From Flavimobilis massiliensis (GTDB taxonomy: Bacteria; Actinomycetota; Actinomycetes; Actinomycetales; Cellulomonadaceae), in assembly GCF_900240335.1 (NCBI RefSeq), contig NZ_LT964979.1, positions 2,356,001 to 2,420,000 of the forward strand: a DNA stretch of 64,000 nt, given 5' to 3'. The number at the start of each line of letters is the position of its first letter. Positions within the stretch are counted from its first letter, which is position 1. Under the pieces are notes generated by a model. It saw only the letters and a program-made list of their open reading frames with translations. It was not told where the DNA came from and did no database searches. Position numbers and translations under genes: made by a program. Below are positions 7,774 through 15,530 of the stretch, in pieces.

Positions 7774-8807
7774 GAGGTGCCCTTCTCCTGCTGGATGCGG
7801 GTGATGAGGCCGTCGTCGGCGAAGAAGCGTGCGTTGACGTCGGTCCAGCCGCCGAGGTCGGCGATGGTGAAGAGCTTCGACGGTGCGGGGAACGGGTCGG
7901 CCGGGTCGTTCGCGCCGGGGACGCTGAGGTCGCCGACGTCGACGAGGGGGCGGAAGCCCTTCGACGCGAAGATCTTCTGCCCGGCGGGGGAGTGGACGAA
8001 GTCGAGGTACTGCTGCCCGCGCGGGTCGGCGTCGACGGTGACGGCGGCGGGGTTCTCGATGAGGAGGGTTGCGTCGGGGACGACGTACTCGAAGGTCTCG
8101 CCCTGCTGGCGGGCGAGGATCGCCTCGTTTTCGTAGCTGAGGAGGACGTCGCCCGTCCCGGAGGTGAACGCGGTCGTGGCGTCGCGTCCTGAGCCGGGGA
8201 GCGCGGCGACGTGGTCGAAGAGGTTGCGCAGGTAGGTCTCGCCGTCGGCCTCGGTGCCGTCCGCGACGGCGGCGCCGTAGGCGGCGAGGATGTTCCAGCG
8301 TGCGGATCCGGAGGACCCGGGGTTGGGGGTGACGACGGCGACGTCGTCGCGTACGAGGTCGTCCCAGCCGCGGATGTTCTTGGGGTTGCCGGCGCGGACG
8401 ACGAGCACGACGACGGACGTCGAGAGGATGCCGGCGTGGGGGTCGTCGTCCCAGGTGTCGGCGACGAGCCCGGCGTCGACGAGGCGCGTGAGGTCGCCCT
8501 CGAGGGAGAGGTGGACGACGTCGGCGTCGAGGCCGCTCGCGACGGCGCGTGACTGGTCGCCGGACGCGCCGTACGAGGTGGTCCACGTCGTGCCGTCGCC
8601 CGGGGCGGTCGCGGCGAAGGCCTTCTGGGCCTCGTCGTGCGCGGCCTTGGGGACGGCGAAGCCGACGAGCGAGAGCGGCGCGTCGGACGTGCCGGGGGCG
8701 GCGGCGCCGCCGATCGGCTCGGGGCTGCAGGCGCCGAGCGCCAGCGTCGTGAGGATGGCGACGGCCGTGGCCGTCGTCGCGCTCCTGCGGCGGTCTCGTG
8801 CGGGCAT
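7770..8807 (-). CDS. sbp: sulfate-binding lipoprotein
   Basis: Extracytoplasmic substrate-binding protein of 345 residues. It starts with a basic n-region and hydrophobic core ending in the lipobox LGACS, so it is a membrane-anchored lipoprotein. The mature part shows LVGFAVPKAAHDEAQKAF, DADVVHLSLEGD, NPKNIRGWDDLV and PNPGSSGSARWN, as in sulfate-binding family proteins, ending in a YLDFVHSPAGQKIFASKGFR helix. It is the first gene of the operon. The start ATG is chosen because it begins the signal peptide directly; upstream is non-coding. Confidence 0.92.
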   Translation of the reverse strand: MPARDRRRSATTATAVAILTTLALGACSPEPIGGAAAPGTSDAPLSLVGFAVPKAAHDEAQKAFAATAPGDGTTWTTSYGASGDQSRAVASGLDADVVHLSLEGDLTRLVDAGLVADTWDDDPHAGILSTSVVVLVVRAGNPKNIRGWDDLVRDDVAVVTPNPGSSGSARWNILAAYGAAVADGTEADGETYLRNLFDHVAALPGSGRDATTAFTSGTGDVLLSYENEAILARQQGETFEYVVPDATLLIENPAAVTVDADPRGQQYLDFVHSPAGQKIFASKGFRPLVDVGDLSVPGANDPADPFPAPSKLFTIADLGGWTDVNARFFADDGLITRIQQEKGTS

Positions 8808-9011
8808 GTCCTGATCCTTCCGGCGGGCCCGTGGCTCGGGCCGGTGTCGAGGAACGTACGGCCTTCCCGACCAGAACGCTCCAGATCGAAGCGTCCGTTT
8901 TGAATCCTGAGACGTGAAGCCGCCGACCTGGGACGAGGTCCGCCGCGGCGCCCCGCGGTCCGCATGCTGGCGCCCTGCCGTGGCCCGTGGGCGCTGTGGG
9001 AGACTTCTCCC
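8808..9011. promoter_or_regulatory. divergent intergenic region, sbp / purF
   Basis: These 204 bases separate divergent sbp and purF and must hold both promoters. An inverted repeat ACGCT-N9-AGCGT at 8876-8894, close to the sbp side, is a candidate operator for sulfur control. I see no SAM-riboswitch-like fold. The repeat is short and could be chance. Confidence 0.35.
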
Positions 9012-10556
9012 GTGGCGCTGCGTGGAGACGGACGACTGAATCACGACCTCATGCCCGACGAGAAGGGTCCGCAGGACGCCTGCGGCGTCTTCGGCGTCTG
9101 GGCCCCCGGTGAGGAGGTCGCCAAGCTCGCGTACTTCGGGCTCTACGCGCTCCAGCACCGTGGCCAGGAGTCGGCGGGCATCGCGACGAGCAACGGCTCG
9201 CAGATCCTTGTCTACAAGGACATGGGGCTCGTCTCGCAGGTGTTCGACGAGACCGCGCTCGACGCACTCCGCGGCCACATCGCCCTCGGCCACTGCCGCT
9301 ACTCGACGACGGGCGGGGTGACGTGGGAGAACGCTCAGCCGACGCTCGGCGCGACGTCGTCGGGCACCGTCGCCCTCGCCCACAACGGCAACCTCGTCAA
9401 CTCCGCCGAGCTCCTCGAGCTCGTCACCGAGCGCTACGGCCAGCAGGCGCGCGGCGAGCTCGCGCGCGGCAACACGACCGACACCGCGCTCGTCACCGCG
9501 CTCTTCCACGGCGACGAGGACCACACGCTCGAGCAGACGGCCCTTGAGGTCCTGCCGAAGCTCCGCGGCGCGTTCTCGCTCGTCTTCATGGACGAGCACA
9601 CGCTCTACGCGGCACGTGATCCGCAGGGCGTGCGCCCCCTCGTCCTCGGCCGCCTCGAGCGCGGCTGGGTCGTCGCCTCCGAGACGAGCGCCCTCGACAT
9701 CGTCGGCGCCTCGTTCGTCCGCGAGGTCGAGCCCGGCGAGATGATCACGATCGACGGCGACGGCCTGCGCTCGCAGCGCTTCGCCGAGGTCAAGCGCGCC
9801 GGCTGTGTCTTCGAGTACGTCTACCTCGCGCGCCCCGACACCTCGATCTCGGGCCGTTCGGTCCACGCCGCGCGCGTCGAGATGGGCCGCCGCCTCGCCG
9901 CCGAGCACCCCGTCGACGCGGACCTCGTCATCCCCGTCCCCGAGTCCGGTACGCCCGCGGCCGTCGGCTACGCACAGGGCTCGGGCATCCCCTTCGGCCA
10001 GGGCCTCACGAAGAACGCCTACGTCGGGCGCACGTTCATCCAGCCGTCCGACACCCTGCGCCAGCTCGGCATCCGCCTCAAGCTCAACCCGCTGCGCGAC
10101 ATCATCCGCGGCAAGCGGCTCGTCGTCGTCGACGACTCGATCGTCCGCGGCAACACTCAGCGCGCCCTCGTCCGCATGCTCCGCGAGGCCGGCGCCGCCG
10201 AAGTCCACATCCGGATCTCCGCGCCGCCCGTCAAGTGGCCCTGCTTCTACGGCATCGACTTCGCGTCGCGCGCCGAGCTCATCGCCAACGGCCTCGACAC
10301 CGACGCGATCGCGAGCTCGCTCGGCGCCGACTCCCTCGGCTACATCTCGCTCGAGGGCATGATCGAGGCGACGGAGCAGCCCCGCGAGAAGCTCTGCACC
10401 GCATGCTTCACGGGCGACTACCCGATCGACCTCCCGGCCGACGACAAGCTCGGCAAGAACCTCCTCGAGGCCCCCGCCGCGCTCGGCGAGCCCGAGGCCG
10501 GCCTGCGGAACCTCGCCGTCGGTGCGGGCGGCGCGACCGCCCTCGACCACCCCTGA
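9012..10556 (+). CDS. purF: amidophosphoribosyltransferase
   Basis: First committed enzyme of purine synthesis: PRPP plus glutamine to phosphoribosylamine. The protein has 514 residues. It starts GDGRLNHDLMPDEKGPQDAC; the Cys before GVFGVW is the nucleophile exposed after removal of a short propeptide, as in the Bacillus-type enzymes. The N-terminal glutaminase domain contains HRGQESAGIA and GHCRYSTTG; the C-terminal PRTase domain contains VVVDDSIVRGNTQ. Two Cys in EKLCTACFTGDYP fit the Fe-S-ligand type. GTG 9012 is preferred because the conserved N-terminus begins there; ATG 9051 would remove the propeptide. Followed 71 bases later by purM. Confidence 0.95.
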   Translation: MALRGDGRLNHDLMPDEKGPQDACGVFGVWAPGEEVAKLAYFGLYALQHRGQESAGIATSNGSQILVYKDMGLVSQVFDETALDALRGHIALGHCRYSTTGGVTWENAQPTLGATSSGTVALAHNGNLVNSAELLELVTERYGQQARGELARGNTTDTALVTALFHGDEDHTLEQTALEVLPKLRGAFSLVFMDEHTLYAARDPQGVRPLVLGRLERGWVVASETSALDIVGASFVREVEPGEMITIDGDGLRSQRFAEVKRAGCVFEYVYLARPDTSISGRSVHAARVEMGRRLAAEHPVDADLVIPVPESGTPAAVGYAQGSGIPFGQGLTKNAYVGRTFIQPSDTLRQLGIRLKLNPLRDIIRGKRLVVVDDSIVRGNTQRALVRMLREAGAAEVHIRISAPPVKWPCFYGIDFASRAELIANGLDTDAIASSLGADSLGYISLEGMIEATEQPREKLCTACFTGDYPIDLPADDKLGKNLLEAPAALGEPEAGLRNLAVGAGGATALDHP

Positions 10557-10627
10557 CCCCGGCCGGCACGCCCGGCACCGCCCGGCCCGCGGGGACCCCG
10601 CGGGCGGACACGACCAAGGAGAGCCAC

Positions 10628-11731
10628 ATGACCGAGCCGATCACCTACGCCGCCGCCGGCGTCGACACGGAGGCCGGTGACAAGGCCGTCGAGCTCATGA
10701 AGGGCGCGGTGCGCGCGACGCACGGCCCCGAGGTCCTTGGTGGTGTCGGTGGCTTCGCCGGACTGTTCGACGCGTCCGCGCTCGTCGGGTACACGCGGCC
10801 CCTGCTCGCGACGTCCACGGACGGCGTCGGTACGAAGGTTGCGATCGCGCAGGCCATGGACAAGCACGACACGATCGGCCACGACCTCGTCGGCATGGTC
10901 GTCGACGACATCGTCGTCGTGGGTGCCAAGCCGCTCTTCATGACGGACTACATCGCGTGCGGCAAGCTCGTGCCCGAGCGCATCGCGGACATCGTCCGCG
11001 GCATCGCCGAGGCGTGCGAGATCGCCGGCACGGCGCTCGTCGGCGGTGAGACGGCCGAGCACCCGGGCCTGCTCGGCGTCGACGAGTACGACGTCGCGGG
11101 TGCCGCGACGGGCGTCGTCGAGGCCGACAAGATGCTCGGCCCGGACCGCGTGCGCGCGGGAGACGTCCTCATCGCGCTCGCGTCGTCGGGTCTGCACTCG
11201 AACGGCTACTCGCTCGTGCGTGCCGTCGTGCGTCACGCGGGCTGGGAGCTCGACCGTCAGGTTGACGAGCTCGGCCGCACCCTCGGCGAGGAGCTGCTCG
11301 AGCCGACGAAGGTCTACGCGTCCGACTGCCTCGCCCTCGCGGCCGACGAGGCCGCGCAGGTCCACGCGTTCACGCACGTCACCGGCGGTGGGCTCGCGGC
11401 GAACCTTGCGCGCGTCCTGCCTGCGGGCCTCGTCGCGACGGTCGACCGTGGCTCGTGGGAGGTGCCCGCGATCTTCCAGCTCGTGCGCGAGCTCGGCAGC
11501 GTGCCGCGTGGTGACCTCGAGAACACGCTCAACCTCGGTGTCGGCATGGTCGCGATCGTCGGTGCCGAGGGGGCCGACGCGGCGCTCGAGCGCTGCCGCG
11601 CGCTCGGGCTCGACGCGTGGGTGCTCGGCGAGGTGGCGGAACTCACGGACGAGACGTCGCGGGAGAATCTCGTCGCGGGCACGAAGGGCGTCCAGGCGGG
11701 CGCGGTGCTCCTCACGGGCGACTACCGCTGA
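10628..11731 (+). CDS. purM: phosphoribosylformylglycinamidine cyclo-ligase
   Basis: AIR synthetase, 367 residues, converting FGAM to AIR with ATP in the fifth purine step. Visible are TYAAAGVDTEAGDKAVELMK at the start, STDGVGTKVAIA, the metal/phosphate region VDDIVVVGAKPLFM, the GGETAEHPG loop, and THVTGGGLAANLARVLP. A clear AAGGAG ribosome site precedes the ATG. It is in a likely purF-purM operon and is followed by palindromes and a strong bidirectional terminator. Confidence 0.96.
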   Translation: MTEPITYAAAGVDTEAGDKAVELMKGAVRATHGPEVLGGVGGFAGLFDASALVGYTRPLLATSTDGVGTKVAIAQAMDKHDTIGHDLVGMVVDDIVVVGAKPLFMTDYIACGKLVPERIADIVRGIAEACEIAGTALVGGETAEHPGLLGVDEYDVAGAATGVVEADKMLGPDRVRAGDVLIALASSGLHSNGYSLVRAVVRHAGWELDRQVDELGRTLGEELLEPTKVYASDCLALAADEAAQVHAFTHVTGGGLAANLARVLPAGLVATVDRGSWEVPAIFQLVRELGSVPRGDLENTLNLGVGMVAIVGAEGADAALERCRALGLDAWVLGEVAELTDETSRENLVAGTKGVQAGAVLLTGDYR

Positions 11732-11741
11732 CCCGGCTCCC

Positions 11742-11850
11742 GGCTCGGAGGTCCCCGGCACCGTTCTACGGCGCTCCCGACCTACGAGCCGGGCAGCGTG
11801 GGTGAGGTGGTGGTCCCCAGCGCCGTTCTACGGCGCTCCCGACCTCCGGG
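11742..11850. repeat. two degenerate family-A-like palindromes
   Basis: At 11742-11790, arms GGCTCG-GAGGTC / GACCTACGAGCC surround GGCACCG-TTCTA-CGGCGCT. At 11809-11850 a second hairpin has perfect AGCGCCG / CGGCGCT arms and the same TTCTA loop. The architecture (outer arm, inner arm, TTC-containing loop) matches the ~49-bp dispersed palindrome, but the sequence has drifted. Confidence 0.65.
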
Positions 11851-11870
11851 TTGGGGGATCGCACGACAAC

Positions 11871-11901
11871 GAGGAGCGCCGCCCAAGGGGCGGCGCTCCT
11901 C
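11871..11901. terminator. bidirectional terminator, purM / DUF3073
   Basis: Stem GAGGAGCGCCGCCC / GGGGCGGCGCTCCTC with a minimal loop lies between the convergent ends of purM (plus) and the DUF3073 gene (minus). It is strong enough to serve both. Confidence 0.8.
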
Positions 11902-11929
11902 AGTCATGCTCCGACGGGCGGACCGGCGC

Positions 11930-12109
11930 TCAGTCCTTGTCGCTCCAGCTGGCGTACGGGTCGTCATCCTCGCGGTCGTCGACCGCGACGTCCGAACGCT
12001 TCGTGTGGGCGAGCTCCTGCTCGAGCGCCTTGATGTCCGTGGGAGGCGTGTAGTACTTCAGCTCGCGAGCGACCTTGGTCTGCTTCGCCTTCTGACGGCC
12101 GCGGCCCAT
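11930..12109 (-). CDS. DUF3073 family small protein
   Basis: A 59-residue, highly charged cytosolic protein found across actinobacteria, of unknown role. It begins MGRGRQKAKQTKVARELKYY, followed by PTDIKALEQEL and an acidic Asp-rich end. These match the DUF3073 family. The frame is open further upstream, but the ATG at 12109 begins the conserved sequence and has an AGGGAGG ribosome site 6-7 bases ahead. It is divergent from bldC, as in many relatives. Confidence 0.9.
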   Translation of the reverse strand: MGRGRQKAKQTKVARELKYYTPPTDIKALEQELAHTKRSDVAVDDREDDDPYASWSDKD

Positions 12110-12453
12110 GGCTCCGACCTCCCTTTGAGTCGAGGCGGGACAGGCCCTGCGTCGGCTCCGGACGCGGGCGGCCCCTCGTGGTGTCTCATTCGAGGCCCAC
12201 GGTACATGAGGCGGACGGGTTCCGACCACTTTCCGACAACGTGACGAGGGTCGCGGGGACCGGTTCCGCCGTCCGCGAACAGGGTGTCGGCCACCGTTGG
12301 CGCGAGGCGCGGAATCGCGCGACGATGAGGTCGTAGGTCCTGATTCGGAGATTAGTGGCTCATATCTCACGGGATCATCAGCTGGACTTGCTACGCTTCT
12401 CACTTGCAGGTGGGAACATCATGCAGTAACTGAACACTTTCTAAGGAGTGACT
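12110..12453. promoter_or_regulatory. divergent promoter region, DUF3073 / bldC
   Basis: These 344 bases have no gene. The bldC-proximal 120 bases are clearly less GC-rich than the surroundings. They contain an extended -10-like TGCTACGCT (12389-12397) about 57 bases before the bldC start. The DUF3073 promoter must lie in the left half; no convincing hexamers were seen there. Confidence 0.4.
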
Positions 12454-12666
12454 ATGCCCGTCCACGGCACTGAGTCCGAAGTTCTGCTCACCCCCGCCGA
12501 GGTGGCGAGCCTGTTCCGCGTCGACCCGAAGACGGTGACCCGCTGGGCGAAGGCTGGCAAGATCTCGGCGATCCGCACCCTCGGTGGCCACCGCCGCTAC
12601 CGCGAGGCGGAGGTGCTCGCTCTGCTGAGCGCCGGCTCCTCCGAGGCAGGCACGCCGAGCGTCTGA
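12454..12666 (+). CDS. bldC: BldC-type MerR-like DNA-binding regulator
   Basis: A 70-residue winged-helix protein of the BldC family, known in Streptomyces as a developmental regulator binding direct repeats. LTPAEVASLFRVDPKTVTRW is the helix-turn-helix, GKISAIRTLGGHRRYREAEV the wing. The ATG at 12454 sits 5 bases after AAGGAG; an in-frame GTG six bases earlier overlaps the ribosome site and is less likely. Its role outside streptomycetes is inferred only. A terminator hairpin follows. Confidence 0.92.
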   Translation: MPVHGTESEVLLTPAEVASLFRVDPKTVTRWAKAGKISAIRTLGGHRRYREAEVLALLSAGSSEAGTPSV

Positions 12667-12702
12667 CACGCCTACCGCCCCCGTCCACGGGGCGGAGACA
12701 CC

Positions 12703-12736
12703 GATGGCCGGGAACCTTCGAGGGTTCCCGGCCATC
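12703..12736 (+). terminator. terminator after bldC
   Basis: Stem GATGGCCGGGAACC / GGGTTCCCGGCCATC with loop TTCGA, 37 bases after the bldC stop. It also lies before the convergent gene ending at 12760, so it may work in both directions. Confidence 0.8.
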
Positions 12737-12759
12737 GGCGTCTCGCCGTGCCGACCCCG

Positions 12760-13065
12760 TCAGCGTCGGCGGATGACGAGGATCGCGACGAGCGCCACGG
12801 TGCCGAGCACGGCGCCCGCGAGGAGCTTGACGTTCCGCGACCGCTTCGGATCCTCGGCAGGGAAGCCGTGCCCCGAGAGGAGTCCCTGAGCGTCGTGCAC
12901 GGCCGTCTTGGCGGCCGTCGCCGCCTCCTGCGCCTTGACCCGGGGATCGAGCCGCGCCGCGAGGGCGTCGACGGTCGCGGTGAGGTCGCCGCGCGCGGCG
13001 CGCACGGCCGCCTCTGCCGCGACGATGCCGGGGTCGGTCACGGTGATCGGTTCCTTGGCCATCAT
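12760..13065 (-). CDS. DUF3618-type membrane-anchored protein
   Basis: A 101-residue protein with the DUF3618-like helix AAVRAARGDLTATVDALAARLDP, a charged linker, and one C-terminal membrane helix (VKLLAGAVLGTVALVAILVI) ending in RRR. The N-terminus is cytoplasmic by the positive-inside rule. Its ATG overlaps the stop of the holin-like gene upstream (ATGA), so the two form an operon. Function unknown; this pairing is common in actinobacteria. Confidence 0.8.
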   Translation of the reverse strand: MMAKEPITVTDPGIVAAEAAVRAARGDLTATVDALAARLDPRVKAQEAATAAKTAVHDAQGLLSGHGFPAEDPKRSRNVKLLAGAVLGTVALVAILVIRRR

Positions 13066-13469
13066 CGTCCGAGTCCCTTCTTGAGCGCCTCGACGTCGTC
13101 CTTGAGGTTGGCAGCCGCCCGCGACGGCGCGGGCGGGTTCCCCGCCTTGAGCAGCCGCAGCCCCACAGCGGCGAGCACGCCGACGACGGCGAGCAGCACG
13201 ACGCCGATAATGAGGAACCCGAGCCAGGGCGGCAGGGGGACCGACAGCCCCAGCGCGGCGGCGTCGAAAAGCTTGTCGAGTGCGTAGAGGGCGAGGACGC
13301 CCGCCGCTGCGAGGAGCCCCGCCCCGGCGCCGAGCCTGATGGCCCGGGCCTTCATCTCCGCCTTGGCGAGCTCGATCTCCGCGTGGACGAGGCGGCTCGT
13401 CTGCTCGCTCAGCCGGCCGAAGAGCTCGCCGAGGCTCGGCTCGCCCTGTGGGTCGTCGGTGGTGCTCAT
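13062..13469 (-). CDS. phage-holin-superfamily / Actinobacterial Holin-X protein
   Basis: A 135-residue protein with an amphipathic N-terminal helix (SLGELFGRLSEQTSRLVHAE) and two membrane helices (about residues 46-72 and 83-110), ending in a short charged tail. This is the layout of the actinobacterial 'phage holin family' proteins, which are chromosomal and not known to be lytic. It is the first gene of a two-gene operon with the DUF3618 protein. No phage genes lie nearby, so a prophage origin is not suggested. Confidence 0.8.
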   Translation of the reverse strand: MSTTDDPQGEPSLGELFGRLSEQTSRLVHAEIELAKAEMKARAIRLGAGAGLLAAAGVLALYALDKLFDAAALGLSVPLPPWLGFLIIGVVLLAVVGVLAAVGLRLLKAGNPPAPSRAAANLKDDVEALKKGLGR

Positions 13470-13564
13470 GTCAACCTACCTTCGTCGGCGATGCGCGCGT
13501 TGCGCCTTGGTCCACTCTTGCAGCGAAGGGCCGCGGCCCTCAACCGGAGACGACCCGTGGCCCG

Positions 13565-14548
13565 TCAGGACTCGATGCGACGCGGGCCGGCCTGCCACGC
13601 GTTCCACGCCGACGTGAGGATGTCGTCGAACGTCCGGGTCGCGTGCCAGCCGAGGACCGTGTTGATGCGCTCGGGCGACGCGACGAGGTGCGGCGGGTCG
13701 CCCGCGCGGCGCGGCTTGATCTCGGCGTCCATCGTCACGCCGGAGACCTCGGCGAGGCCGTCGATGACCTCACGCACCGAGGCTCCCCGACCCGTGCCGA
13801 CGTTGAAGACGTCGTGCTCGCGCGTGTCCTCGGCGAGGTACCCGAGTGCGGCGACGTGCGCCTCGGCGAGGTCGAGCACGTGGATGTAGTCGCGGATGCA
13901 CGTGCCGTCGGGCGTCGGGTAGTCGTCGCCGAAGATCGCAGGGCGCTCACCGCGCTCGACACGGTCGAGGACCATGGGGATGAGGTTGAGGATCGCCGGG
14001 TCGCCGAGCTCGTCCCAGCCGGCGCCCGCGACGTTGAAGTAGCGGAGCGCGACGAAGCGCAGGCCCCAGGCGCGGGTTGCCGCGCGGCCGAGCCACTCGC
14101 CGATGAGTTTCGTCTCGCCGTAGGGGTTGATGGGCTCGGCGTGGAGCTTCTCCTCGACGAGGGAGACGGCGGGCATGCCGTATGTCGCGGCCGACGACGA
14201 GAAGACGAGGCGGTCGACGCCGGCCGCCTCCATCGCGCTGATGACGTTCGTGAGGCCGCCGACGTTCTGCTGGTAGTAGTACGCGGGGCGCTCGACGGAC
14301 TCGCCGACCTGCTTGCGCGCTGCGAAGTGGATGACGGCCGTGACGTCATGGTCACGCATCGTGCGGGTGAGCGTGCCGACGGCCTCCGGGGAAGCGACAT
14401 CGAGGTGCACAAGGGTGGCGCCGCCGATGCGCTCGGCGCGGCCGGTCGACAGGTCGTCGACGACGACGACCTCCTCGCCACGCTCGTGGAGCACTCGGAC
14501 GACATGGGCACCGATGTAGCCGGCTCCGCCGGTCACGAGGATCGTCAT
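13565..14548 (-). CDS. galE: UDP-glucose 4-epimerase
   Basis: NAD-dependent SDR enzyme of 327 residues interconverting UDP-glucose and UDP-galactose. The N-terminal Rossmann motif is VTGGAGYIGAHVVRVL. The catalytic region has SSSAATYG followed by the YxxxK motif in NPYGETKLIGE. The C-terminal half includes DYIHVLDLAEAHVAAL and FNVGTGRGASVREVI, as in GalE. It supplies sugars for cell-wall polymers or galactose use. It stands alone, 48 bases from the convergently unrelated small zincin gene on the same strand. Confidence 0.93.
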   Translation of the reverse strand: MTILVTGGAGYIGAHVVRVLHERGEEVVVVDDLSTGRAERIGGATLVHLDVASPEAVGTLTRTMRDHDVTAVIHFAARKQVGESVERPAYYYQQNVGGLTNVISAMEAAGVDRLVFSSSAATYGMPAVSLVEEKLHAEPINPYGETKLIGEWLGRAATRAWGLRFVALRYFNVAGAGWDELGDPAILNLIPMVLDRVERGERPAIFGDDYPTPDGTCIRDYIHVLDLAEAHVAALGYLAEDTREHDVFNVGTGRGASVREVIDGLAEVSGVTMDAEIKPRRAGDPPHLVASPERINTVLGWHATRTFDDILTSAWNAWQAGPRRIES

Positions 14549-14596
14549 GGAACCGATCCTATCGGCGGCGGGGTGTCGGCGACGGGACGTCCGGTC

Positions 14597-14944
14597 TCAG
14601 TCCCACCCGAGGTCGTGGAGAGCGTCGTCGTCGATGCCGAAGTGGTGGGCGATCTCGTGGACGACCGTGATCGCGACCTCGTCGACGACGTCCTCCTCGG
14701 TTTCGCAGATCGCGAGCGTCGGGTTGCGGAAGATCGTGATGCGGTCGGGCAGACCGGTCCAGGCGAGGGTGCGTTCGGTGAGTGGGATGCCGTCGTAGAG
14801 GCCGAGGAGGTCGGGGTCGTCGGCCGGGGCGTCGTCCTCGACCAGGACGACGACGTTGTCCATCATCGCGGTGAGCTCGGGCGGGATCTCGTCGAGCGCG
14901 TCGCTCACGAGCTCCTCGAAGCGTTCCCTGGTCATCTCGATCAC
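14597..14944 (-). CDS. small metallopeptidase-family (zincin) protein
   Basis: A 115-residue protein with the zinc-binding motif HEIAHHFGID near its C-terminus, preceded by ITIFRNPTLAICETEEDVVDEVAITV. It matches the short 'metallopeptidase family protein' group of actinobacteria and proteobacteria. Substrate unknown. The start is a GTG; an in-frame ATG follows three codons later. No signal peptide, so it is cytosolic. Confidence 0.85.
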   Translation of the reverse strand: MIEMTRERFEELVSDALDEIPPELTAMMDNVVVLVEDDAPADDPDLLGLYDGIPLTERTLAWTGLPDRITIFRNPTLAICETEEDVVDEVAITVVHEIAHHFGIDDDALHDLGWD

Positions 14945-15088
14945 GCACCCATCGTGACAGGTGATGGCGATTCTGCACGCCTCCCGGCCGCGGGATCGCG
15001 CCGATTTTGCGTGCGGGCCCGGACCCGCATATAGTTACGCAAGTCCTCAGCGGCTCGGCCTCTTCGGCGGATCGGCGAGATGGACTAG

Positions 15089-15161
15089 GCCCCCATCGTC
15101 TAGCGGCCTAGGACGCCGCCCTTTCACGGCGGTAGCACGGGTTCGAATCCCGTTGGGGGTA
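15089..15161 (+). tRNA. tRNA-Glu (TTC)
   Basis: 73-base cloverleaf: acceptor GCCCCCA / TGGGGGT (one G-T pair), anticodon stem CCGCC / GGCGG with loop CTTTCAC giving TTC, and T-arm GGGTTCGAATCC. CCA is not encoded. First of a Glu-Asp-Phe cluster. Confidence 0.96.
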
Positions 15162-15189
15162 CTAGTAAGATCAAGGTCTTGCACGTCAA

Positions 15190-15263
15190 GGCCCCGTAGC
15201 GCAGTTGGTTAGCGCGCCGCCCTGTCACGGCGGAGGTCGCGGGTTCAAGTCCCGTCGGGGTCG
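15190..15263 (+). tRNA. tRNA-Asp (GTC)
   Basis: Acceptor GGCCCCG / CGGGGTC, anticodon loop CTGTCAC giving GTC, T-arm GGGTTCAAGTCCC. It lies 28 bases after tRNA-Glu, probably cotranscribed. Confidence 0.96.
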
Positions 15264-15306
15264 CTCGATCAGCGCCCGGTCCACAAGGCCGGGCGTTGTC
15301 GGCTAC

Positions 15307-15379
15307 GGCCACTTAGCTCAGTTGGTAGAGCGTTCGACTGAAAATCGAAAGGTCGGCAGTTCGACCCTGCCAGTGGCCA
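15307..15379 (+). tRNA. tRNA-Phe (GAA)
   Basis: Acceptor GGCCACT / AGTGGCC, D-arm AGCTCAGTTGGTAGAGC, anticodon loop CTGAAAA giving GAA, T-arm GGCAGTTCGACCCTGCC. Last tRNA of the cluster; a terminator hairpin follows. Confidence 0.96.
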
Positions 15380-15386
15380 CAGCACA

Positions 15387-15418
15387 GGAAGGCCCCGTCC
15401 GTGAGGACGGGGCCTTCC
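15387..15418 (+). terminator. terminator of the tRNA cluster
   Basis: Stem GGAAGGCCCCGTCC / GGACGGGGCCTTCC with loop GTGA, followed by TCGTTC, directly after tRNA-Phe. Confidence 0.85.
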
Positions 15419-15530
15419 TCGTTCCCCGCGCTCCGTCCACGGCTGCGACGCCGCTGCCTGGCGGCGACGCGACACCGCCCGGCCGGGTGGCGTTCACGCG
15501 CGCGCAGGACGATGGGCCTACGATCCGACC

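Noticed and set aside
8808..9011. Possible SAM or other sulfur riboswitch before the sulfate transporter
   Set aside because: No recognisable aptamer core; only a short inverted repeat that could be chance.
13062..13469. Prophage remnant suggested by the holin-like protein
   Set aside because: The family is a chromosomal actinobacterial one, and no other phage gene lies nearby.
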